Shown here: in pieces, positions 4,931-10,369 of the stretch
Layout of the letters: each line of letters opens with the position of its first letter
Numbering within the stretch: position 1 is the first letter of the stretch
Assembly (NCBI GenBank): GCA_046715235.1
Contig: JBKJZO010000220.1
Coordinates: forward strand, 1 to 10,369
Source: JBKJZO01 sp046715235
GTDB lineage: Bacteria > Actinomycetota > Actinomycetes > BP-191
DNA: 10,369 nt
Direction of reading: 5' to 3'
Notes under the pieces: model-generated
Told to the model about the DNA's origin: nothing
The model's database searches: none
Seen by the model: the letters and a program-made list of their open reading frames with translations, nothing else
Position numbers and translations under genes: made by a program

Positions 4931-7524
4931 CGACCGACCAGGTCGATGAGACCGAGGTCGGGTCGAGGCGCGAGTTGCGGATTCCGGAGCTCGCGTTGGT
5001 GGCTCTTGTCGGCGTATCGGGTTCGGGGAAGTCGACGTTCGCCAATCGTGCGTTCGAGCGCTTCGAGGTGCTCTCGAGCGACTTCTGCCGCGGTCTGGTG
5101 GCGAACGACGAGAACGACCAGTCGGTCAGCGGCGATGCGTTCGACGTTCTCTACTACATCGCCGGCAAACGCCTGGCCGCAGGGCGACTAACCGTCGTCG
5201 ACGCCACGAACGTCTCGCCCGACGCGCGCAAGCACCTGATCGACGTAGCCCGTGCGCACGACGTCCTCCCGGTCGCGATCGTCCTCGACGTTCCTGAAGC
5301 CGTGTGCATCGAGCGGAACGCGGCGCGGCCGGATCGCGCCATGGGAGCGCACGTCATACGACGGCAACGCGACCAGCTGCGCAGGTCCCTCAAGTACCTG
5401 CAGAAGGAGGGCTTCCGCAAGGTTCATGTCCTGCGCGGCGTCGACGAGATCGCCGCCGCGACGGTCGTGCGCGAACGGCTGCTCAACGACTTCCGGCATG
5501 TCACCGGCCCGTTCGACGTGATCGGCGACATCCACGGTTGCCGCAGCGAACTGGAGACGTTGCTCGGCCACCTCGGCTACGGGATCACCCGCGACGAAGC
5601 GAGCCGGCCGATCGACGCGCGGCACCCGGAAGGACGCACGGCCGTCTTCGTCGGCGACCTCGTCGACCGTGGGCCCGACTCCCCCGGCGTGCTCCGGCTG
5701 GTGATGGGCATGGTCCGCGCGGGTCACGCCTACGCAGTGCCGGGCAACCACGAGAGCAAGCTCGTCCGCGCACTGCGCGGACGCAAGGTCACCGTGAGCC
5801 ACGGGCTTGCCGAGACACTCGCGCAGCTCGAAGACGAATCGGAGGAGTTCCGCCAAGACGTCGAGTCGTTCTGCGACGGGCTCGTCTCGCACCTGGTCTT
5901 CGACACCGGTCGACTCGTCGTGGCGCACGCCGGTTTGAAGGAGGCCTACCACGGGCGCGCGTCCGGGCGGGTGCGCAGCTTCGCCCTCTACGGCGACACG
6001 ACCGGTGAGACCGACGAGTACGGCCTGCCGGTGCGGTACCCGTGGGCCAACGACTACCGCGGTCGCGCGATGGTGCTCTACGGGCATACGCCGACGCCCC
6101 GCACCGAATGGGTCAACAACACGATGTGCCTCGACACGGGTTGTGTCTTCGGCGGGTCGCTGACGGCGCTGCGGTACCCCGAGAAGGAGGTGGTCGCCGT
6201 ACCGGCTGAGCGCGTCTGGTACGAACCGGCCAAGCCGTTCCTGCCGGAGCCGGGCGCGCCAGGGTACGTCGCGGAGCGAGCCGCCGACGTACTCGACATC
6301 ACCGATGTGCTGGGCAAGCGCGTTGTCGAGACGCGTCATCACGGTCGAGTGACAGTGCGCGAGGAGAACGCCGCCGGCGCGCTCGAGGTGATGAGCCGAT
6401 TCGCGCTCGACCCGCGCTGGCTGCTCTACCTCCCGCCGACGATGTCCCCGTGCAACACGTCGTCGTTGCCGGATCTGTTGGAGCATCCGGCGCAGGCCTT
6501 CGCCGGTTTTCACAGTGAAGGGGTCTCGCAGGTGATCTGCGAGGAGAAGCACATGGGCTCACGCGCGGTCGTTCTGGTGTGCCGCGACGCCGACGCTGCC
6601 GGTGAGCGCTTCGGCGCGGACAGCGGTACGACGGGCGCCGTCTACACGCGGACCGGCCGTTCCTTCTTCGGCCCCCAGCTGACCGAGCAACTGCTCGCCA
6701 ACGTCCGTGCCGCCGTCACGTCGGCGGGCCTGTGGGACGAGCTCGGCACCGGGTGGCTGCTGCTGGACTGCGAGCTGCTCCCCTGGTCCGCGAAGGCGGA
6801 AGAACTCCTGCGCACGCAGTACGCCGCCGTCGGCGCGGCGGCGCGCGCCGCCCTCCCCGCCACCGTGTCGGCGCTGCAAACTGCGTCGGCGTCAGGCGTC
6901 GACGTGTCAGACCTGCTCGCGCGAACGCGGGCGCGTGCGGCGAACGCCGATGCGTTCACCGAGGCGTACCGCCGCTACTGCTGGACCACTGAGGGCTTGG
7001 AGGGCGTGCGTCTTGCTCCCTTCCAGCTGCTCGCGACCGAGGGCGTGACGTACCACGAGCGAGATCACGCCTGGCACCTCGCCCTGATCGATCGACTCGT
7101 TTCGACGAACGCCGAATGCATGCAGACGACGCGGCGTCTCGAGGTCGACACCTCCGATCCGGCGTCGGTCGCATCGGGTGTCGACTGGTGGGAGCAGCTG
7201 ACCGCCGCCGGTGGCGAAGGCATGGTCGTGAAGCCGATGGCGAACCTGACCCGAACCAGGAAAGGGCTCGCTCAGCCGGGCGTGAAGGTGCGCGGCCGCG
7301 AGTACCTGCGCATCATCTATGGCCCCGACTACACCGAGCCGGGAAACCTCGAACGCCTTCGCCAGCGCAACCTCGGCCACAAACGATCGCTCGCCCTCCG
7401 CGAGTACGCCTTAGGCCTCGAGTCGCTCGAACGCGCGGCCGCCGCAGAGCCGCTCTGGCGCATCCACGAACCGGTGTTCGCCGTCCTCGCCCTCGAGTCG
7501 GAACCCGTCGACCCGCGCCTCTAG
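4927..7524 (+). CDS. pnkp: Bacterial Pnkp: polynucleotide kinase-phosphatase-ligase for RNA repair
   Basis: An 865-residue three-enzyme protein, close to the roughly 870 residues of well-studied relatives. The N-terminal kinase (~20-190) phosphorylates 5'-OH ends and shows P-loop GVSGSGKST (29-37), D52, R130 and R134. The central metallophosphatase (~194-430), which removes 2',3'-cyclic and 3' phosphates, has D201/H203 (GDIHGC), D244 and R248 (GDLVDRGPD), N274/H275, H334, H387 and D403. The C-terminal adenylyltransferase/ligase (~480-865) has the nucleotidyl lysine K541 in EEKHMGSR, then DCELLPWS (614-621) and EGMVVKP (764-770), with a basic motif near 785-790. All residues I recall as essential in the Clostridium enzyme are present, so it looks fully active. 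With Hen1 it forms a complex that mends RNA, such as tRNA cut by ribotoxins. The ATGA overlap with hen1 indicates coupled, stoichiometric synthesis. It ends 15 bp from a convergent gene. Confidence 0.97.
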   Translation: MTTDQVDETEVGSRRELRIPELALVALVGVSGSGKSTFANRAFERFEVLSSDFCRGLVANDENDQSVSGDAFDVLYYIAGKRLAAGRLTVVDATNVSPDARKHLIDVARAHDVLPVAIVLDVPEAVCIERNAARPDRAMGAHVIRRQRDQLRRSLKYLQKEGFRKVHVLRGVDEIAAATVVRERLLNDFRHVTGPFDVIGDIHGCRSELETLLGHLGYGITRDEASRPIDARHPEGRTAVFVGDLVDRGPDSPGVLRLVMGMVRAGHAYAVPGNHESKLVRALRGRKVTVSHGLAETLAQLEDESEEFRQDVESFCDGLVSHLVFDTGRLVVAHAGLKEAYHGRASGRVRSFALYGDTTGETDEYGLPVRYPWANDYRGRAMVLYGHTPTPRTEWVNNTMCLDTGCVFGGSLTALRYPEKEVVAVPAERVWYEPAKPFLPEPGAPGYVAERAADVLDITDVLGKRVVETRHHGRVTVREENAAGALEVMSRFALDPRWLLYLPPTMSPCNTSSLPDLLEHPAQAFAGFHSEGVSQVICEEKHMGSRAVVLVCRDADAAGERFGADSGTTGAVYTRTGRSFFGPQLTEQLLANVRAAVTSAGLWDELGTGWLLLDCELLPWSAKAEELLRTQYAAVGAAARAALPATVSALQTASASGVDVSDLLARTRARAANADAFTEAYRRYCWTTEGLEGVRLAPFQLLATEGVTYHERDHAWHLALIDRLVSTNAECMQTTRRLEVDTSDPASVASGVDWWEQLTAAGGEGMVVKPMANLTRTRKGLAQPGVKVRGREYLRIIYGPDYTEPGNLERLRQRNLGHKRSLALREYALGLESLERAAAAEPLWRIHEPVFAVLALESEPVDPRL

Positions 7525-7539
7525 CTTGCCAACGCCGGG

Positions 7540-9264
7540 CTAGGCCATGGGCCGCACGTATGACGCGACGCCGTACCAGGCACTTGCCGTCACCTGACAG
7601 GCCAGCTTGCTGCCGCCGCCTATCGCTGCCACGTCCGAGTCAGTCAGCGTGTACGTCGGCCCGGTGCCGAGCAGCTGCGCTCCTGCCGAGAACGCCGGAC
7701 CGTACGTCGGCGACGGCTCGATCGCCCACTGGTAGGTGACCGTCGTTCCCTCGTCAGCGGTGGGGGTGCAAGTCGCTGTCGTGCCCGCCACGACAGGCAC
7801 GGACGCGACGTACGCGAAGACCGTCGGCGGGTAGAGCGCCGGGAAACCGCGTCGCGCCCTAGCCGTGGCGTCGCCCATAGCGTTGGTAGCCACGACTTCG
7901 CAGACGAGTTCGTTACCGGCGAGGGCTCGCTGGACATCCTCCGCCAGCACCAGAGCCGGCTCGGTCGCGAGCTGACTGCGTGTGCCGTCCGGCCTCTCGA
8001 CGTACCACGCCTGCGTGAGCGCGGCACCCGCCGGCGAAAACGTCGGTGCGGTACATGTCGCCACGGTGCCGAGCGCTGGTGGAACGAGCGAGCCGCTGGC
8101 TTCCAGGCCGGTTATAGCGACCGAGCCACTGGCCTGCGGCGCCCTGCCGGCTTGGACGTCGGCGAACGCGGTGAAGCGCCCCGCGCGGGAGGTCGCCGTG
8201 ACGGCGCAGGTGATCGGCAAGCCCGCGTCCTCCTTGGACACCCGGTACGTCGCCGTCGAGCCGACCAGCGTGTACTCGTCGCGGAACCAGCGGTAGGTGA
8301 AGCCGCCCGAGTTGCTCGTCCACGTGCCTTTGCTGCACGTCAGCGTCGATCCGACGGCGATGGTCCCCGAGATCGACACACGCGACTTGATGGCCGGCAG
8401 TGCCCGGTTGGCGCGCTGTGCGAGGACCGGCAACGCGCGCCTTGCCCCCACCAACCAGCCGTCGTAGTTGCCGACGGACGTGAACACGGTCGGTGTCCCG
8501 TTGAGGCATCCGTCCGAGCCGAAGGAGGTCACACCGACGACGTACGGGACACGACCTCGGTAGGCAACAAGTGGCCCACCGCTGTCGCCGTTGCATCCGC
8601 CCGAGTAGCGGCGAGTGGCGGTGTTGTAGCGTCCGGCCGCGATCATGCGATCGGACTTGAAGTCGCTGCCGAAGGCCGCTCTCGCCGCGCTGGTCTGCGG
8701 GAACAGGACCGTGCTGCGCAACTGGCCGCTCAGGTTCTCGTGCTCATCGAGCCCCCACCCGTAGAGGGTGACCTTCGGCGACATCCCGGAGCGGAACGCC
8801 GCCGCCATGGCCGGCGATCCCAGCCTGGCGTATCCGGCCAATCCCATCGGTTCGACGGTTCGTAGTACCGCGATGTCGTGGCTTGGTCCGACCAACGGCC
8901 GGTATGCGGAGTTGACGTTGACGGCCTCGATCGCGATGAGGCGACCCCTGTCGATCGCGTCACCGCCGACGCGAACATAGAAGAACTCGCTGGTGTCGAC
9001 GCAGTGCGCCGCGGTGAGGATCTCGGTCGGGCTGACGGCGGTGCCGCTGCAGTGGAAGTCTGGCAACGACCGACCGTCTTCGCTGTGGTACAGGCTGACC
9101 GCCCACGGCACGTTGCGCCCGGGCCGCACGACGGCCGACCCGTTGACCACGTGTCGATCCGGACCCGGAATCGCAGCGGTCGCGGGTGATGCGACGGCGA
9201 TGGACAGCAGGCCCGCAGCGGCGCTGACGGCAACAACTGAGCCAATGGGTCGACGTGCCCGCAT
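7540..9264 (-). CDS. Secreted chymotrypsin-fold (S1) serine protease with three Ig-like repeats
   Basis: A 574-residue exported protein. Residues 1-31 are a Sec signal peptide (RARR, hydrophobic core, ATAA). A very short pro-segment ends before VVNG (39-42), which matches the IVGG-like mature N-terminus. The catalytic triad is H87 (LTAAHC), D130 (HDIAVL) and S228 (GDSGGP). Counting back from S228, the specificity residue equivalent to 189 is G222, and the 226 position in TPTVFTS is Thr, so the S1 pocket lacks the trypsin aspartate. After ~residue 290 come three ~85-95-residue Ig-like repeats, each with a Trp (W326, W420, W513) and a Cys pair (310/353, 404/455, 499/556), of a type often attached to actinobacterial secreted proteins, probably for adhesion or substrate binding. 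The ATG at 9264 is preceded by AAGGGGG 4 nt upstream; an upstream in-frame start at 9339 would bury the signal peptide. The substrate is unknown. Confidence 0.93.
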   Translation of the reverse strand: MRARRPIGSVVAVSAAAGLLSIAVASPATAAIPGPDRHVVNGSAVVRPGRNVPWAVSLYHSEDGRSLPDFHCSGTAVSPTEILTAAHCVDTSEFFYVRVGGDAIDRGRLIAIEAVNVNSAYRPLVGPSHDIAVLRTVEPMGLAGYARLGSPAMAAAFRSGMSPKVTLYGWGLDEHENLSGQLRSTVLFPQTSAARAAFGSDFKSDRMIAAGRYNTATRRYSGGCNGDSGGPLVAYRGRVPYVVGVTSFGSDGCLNGTPTVFTSVGNYDGWLVGARRALPVLAQRANRALPAIKSRVSISGTIAVGSTLTCSKGTWTSNSGGFTYRWFRDEYTLVGSTATYRVSKEDAGLPITCAVTATSRAGRFTAFADVQAGRAPQASGSVAITGLEASGSLVPPALGTVATCTAPTFSPAGAALTQAWYVERPDGTRSQLATEPALVLAEDVQRALAGNELVCEVVATNAMGDATARARRGFPALYPPTVFAYVASVPVVAGTTATCTPTADEGTTVTYQWAIEPSPTYGPAFSAGAQLLGTGPTYTLTDSDVAAIGGGSKLACQVTASAWYGVASYVRPMA

Positions 9265-9268
9265 GCAT

Positions 9269-9275
9269 CCCCCTT
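9269..9275 (-). promoter_or_regulatory. Shine-Dalgarno AAGGGGG deciding the protease start
   Basis: On the minus strand AAGGGGG ends 4 nt before the ATG at 9264. It fixes the start immediately before the signal peptide and argues against the longer frame that opens at 9339. An overlapping ATG at 9268 is out of frame and too close to the site to be used. Confidence 0.7.
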
Positions 9276-9281
9276 GCGACA

Positions 9282-9331
9282 GGCATGCCTGCGTGCAGGC
9301 CGCCAAAGCGCGCGCGCAGAACCCCCTGCGC
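9282..9331. repeat. Two inverted repeats in the 5' leader of the protease gene
   Basis: GCCTGC-GT-GCAGGC is at 9287-9300, with an overlapping palindrome GGCATGCC at 9282-9289. GCGCAG (9314-9319) pairs perfectly with CTGCGC (9326-9331) across a 6-nt loop, AACCCC. Both lie just upstream of the protease's ribosome binding site. They may be operators or leader hairpins, but high GC makes some such pairing expected by chance. Confidence 0.4.
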
Positions 9332-9346
9332 CACTGCAAGGACTAT

Positions 9347-9375
9347 CGGCGGCTCAGAAACGCCGCCGCTGAGCC
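9347..9375 (-). terminator. Candidate terminator of the ABC exporter operon (two interleaved stems)
   Basis: GGCTCAG (9351-9357) pairs with CTGAGCC (9369-9375) across 11 nt. Overlapping it, CGGCGGC (9347-9353) pairs with GCCGCCG (9362-9368) across 8 nt. The two stems exclude each other. On the minus strand they begin 12 nt after the permease stop codon, the right place to end that transcript before the protease gene. There is no T-run, as is common in high-GC actinobacterial terminators, so this rests on position and pairing only. Confidence 0.5.
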
Positions 9376-9387
9376 AACCGGCGTACG

Positions 9388-10152
9388 TCAGTCGTAGTTG
9401 CGGATCATCCGCACGTTGAGCGCGATCATGGCGACAGCGGCCACGGCAACCACGGCATACCCCCGCAGGATCGGGGCCATCGCCATGTCGTCGAGCAGCA
9501 GCGACCGGAGCGCCTCCATGACGTAGGTGACCGGGTTGAACGTCGCGGCAACCTCCATCGGCCGGGTCAGCAGGTCTCGCGGCACGAAACCGGGCGTGAG
9601 GAACAGCAGCGGGAAGAACAACAGGCCACCGGAGTTCGTCGCGGCGGCGCTGCGGGTTTTCAAAGCGATCAGCTGCATGAATCCGACGTACACCACAGCC
9701 CACGACGACGTGAGCAGTACGAGCAGCAGCAGCCCAATCGGCCCGCTGGCGATCCGGATGCCCATCGGCAAAGCGCACAGGATGAGGACGAGGGTGATGG
9801 CGGCGCACTTGGCCGCCTCGGCGCTCAGCCGGCCGAGGACGATCGCGGTGCGCGAGGCCGGTGTTGCCCGCAGCTTGTCGAAGTAGCCCCCCTCGATCTC
9901 CTCGACCAGGAACAGCGCCGCCGACCCGAAGGAGGCGGCCAGCAACAGCGAGCTGGGGAGCTGAAACGCCGCGTAGCCCTGGCCTTTGAGGAACGCGGTC
10001 TCGCCCGACGGGAAGATCTTGCCGGCCTGACCGACATTGACGATGAGGAAGAACAGCGGGATGAAGACGGTCGGCAACAACGCCTCGGGCGTGCGCAACG
10101 TCTCCCGCATAGCCCGCTGGCTGAGCACCCACGACTGCGACACCGCACTCAT
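9388..10152 (-). CDS. ABC-2 type transporter permease (DrrB-like)
   Basis: A 254-residue integral membrane protein of the ABC-2 exporter family, of usual length. Hydrophobic segments lie near residues 25-40, 62-84, 114-133, 138-160, 175-191 and 232-249, giving about six spans. Family features are the amphipathic N-terminus (SWVLSQRAMRETLRTPEALLPT), the EEIEGGYFDKLRATPASR loop (84-101) at the cytoplasmic face, and NPVTYVMEALRSLL (206-219) near the C-terminus. It should form the channel half of an exporter with the ATPase whose gene ends just upstream. Relatives of this type export daunorubicin-like drugs or lipids, but the substrate here cannot be told. The ATG at 10152 overlaps the ATPase stop (ATGA) and has a strong AGGAGG 7 nt upstream, so the pair is tightly coupled. 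Confidence 0.94.
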   Translation of the reverse strand: MSAVSQSWVLSQRAMRETLRTPEALLPTVFIPLFFLIVNVGQAGKIFPSGETAFLKGQGYAAFQLPSSLLLAASFGSAALFLVEEIEGGYFDKLRATPASRTAIVLGRLSAEAAKCAAITLVLILCALPMGIRIASGPIGLLLLVLLTSSWAVVYVGFMQLIALKTRSAAATNSGGLLFFPLLFLTPGFVPRDLLTRPMEVAATFNPVTYVMEALRSLLLDDMAMAPILRGYAVVAVAAVAMIALNVRMIRNYD

Positions 10153-10369
10153 GCCATGACCTCCTGCACATCGCCTTCGCCGCGAACGCGAGTGCGCCCG
10201 GTCGCATCGAGGAAGACCTCGTCGAGAGTCGGGTCGTCGTCCAATCCCTTGCGCCGCCGAAGATCGGCCTTCAGTTGCTCGGGAGTCCCCTCGAGCACGA
10301 TGCGGCCGCCGTCGATGATCGCGAGGCGGTCACACAGTGCGTCGGCTTCCTCGAGGTACTGCGTTGTCA
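10149..10369 (-). CDS. ABC transporter ATP-binding protein, C-terminal end (cut by window edge)
   Basis: The last 72 residues of a DrrA-type ABC ATPase; the Walker A, signature and Walker B motifs lie outside the window. The visible part begins at the switch region TTQYLEEADALCDRLAII, where Q stands at the H-loop histidine position, as I recall for DrrA-like exporters. It continues with the D-G-G-R-I-V-L-E-G-T-P turn and the PTLDEVFLDATGR tail typical of ATPases paired with ABC-2 permeases. It powers export through the permease encoded next, with which it overlaps by 4 bp. The protein ends RGEGDVQEVMA. The family is clear even from this fragment; the substrate is not. Confidence 0.93.
   Translation of the reverse strand, partial: TTQYLEEADALCDRLAIIDGGRIVLEGTPEQLKADLRRRKGLDDDPTLDEVFLDATGRTRVRGEGDVQEVMA
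10160..10165 (-). promoter_or_regulatory. Strong Shine-Dalgarno AGGAGG for the ABC permease
   Basis: AGGAGG on the minus strand lies inside the end of the ATPase coding sequence, 7 nt before the permease ATG. It is one of the best ribosome binding sites in the window and confirms the 10152 start. Confidence 0.8.

Noticed and set aside
5188..6552. 454-residue open frame antisense to pnkp
   Set aside because: It is opposite a gene with clear family motifs throughout, and it has no recognisable domain or ribosome binding site. Long antisense frames are expected in GC-rich codon usage.
7521..7543. CTAGC ... GCTAG inverted repeat between pnkp and the protease as a bidirectional terminator
   Set aside because: The 5-bp match arises because both convergent genes end in TAG followed by C. 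The stem is short, the loop is 13 nt and there is no T-run on either side.
9265..9339. Longer N-terminus for the serine protease
   Set aside because: It would place 25 Cys/Arg-rich residues before a classic Sec signal peptide. The ATG at 9264 has its own Shine-Dalgarno sequence.
8960..10207. 415-residue open frame spanning the protease N-terminus, the intergenic region and the permease
   Set aside because: It overlaps two well-supported genes in another frame and crosses the structured intergenic region. Its composition is Arg/Ala/Gly-rich with no membrane or domain signature.
1..10369. CRISPR arrays, tRNA or rRNA genes, insertion sequences, phage or conjugation genes
   Set aside because: No regularly spaced identical repeats, cloverleaf-like sequences, transposase motifs or terminal repeats were seen on reading both strands.

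Overview
The window is chromosomal-type DNA from a high-GC actinobacterium (Actinomycetota). The signs are strongly GC-biased third codon positions, frequent GTG starts, 1-4 bp overlaps between genes, a leaderless-type promoter, and protein families typical of the phylum: a 'GGYADVYLYEQ' Ser/Thr kinase, a zinc-ribbon FHA protein, DrrA/DrrB-type ABC exporters, and a secreted S1 protease with repeated Ig-like domains. The family or genus cannot be resolved from this sequence alone. No rRNA, tRNA, insertion sequence, phage gene or CRISPR array was seen.

Layout. (1) Positions 1-2308, minus strand: a compact phospho-signalling operon read in the order PP2C phosphatase -> zinc-ribbon/FHA protein -> Ser/Thr kinase. 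The kinase runs off the left edge. (2) 2309-2637: a gene-free stretch with one good inverted repeat. (3) 2638-3359, minus strand: a vapBC-type toxin-antitoxin pair, ribbon-helix-helix antitoxin first and PIN toxin second, with a near-consensus -10 box placed for a leaderless vapB transcript. (4) 3360-3496: a short divergent intergenic region with a perfect 17-bp inverted repeat. (5) 3497-7524, plus strand: the two-gene bacterial RNA-repair operon hen1-pnkp, overlapping by 4 bp, with the catalytic residues of all four activities visible. (6) 7540-9264, minus strand: a secreted chymotrypsin-fold serine protease with three C-terminal Ig-like repeats, convergent with pnkp and only 15 bp from it. 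(7) 9265-9387: an intergenic region rich in inverted repeats, including a probable terminator. (8) 9388-10369, minus strand: an ABC-2 permease preceded by the C-terminal end of its ATP-binding partner, which runs off the right edge.

How the parts may work together. Hen1 and Pnkp are known to form one complex that heals, 2'-O-methylates and reseals RNA broken by ribotoxins. Here they stand back to back with a predicted RNase toxin module and share a 137-bp regulatory region with it. That arrangement is the most suggestive feature of the window. PIN nucleases, however, usually leave 5'-phosphate/3'-OH ends rather than the 5'-OH/2',3'-cyclic-phosphate ends for which the healing half of Pnkp is built, so a functional link is only a hypothesis. 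The kinase/FHA/phosphatase operon is a self-contained reversible phosphorylation unit whose targets are not visible here. The protease and the ABC exporter look like unrelated housekeeping or accessory genes. I see no clearly new type of system; the points worth a second look are the toxin/repair adjacency, its promoter architecture, the missing PIN glutamate and the protease's S1 pocket.
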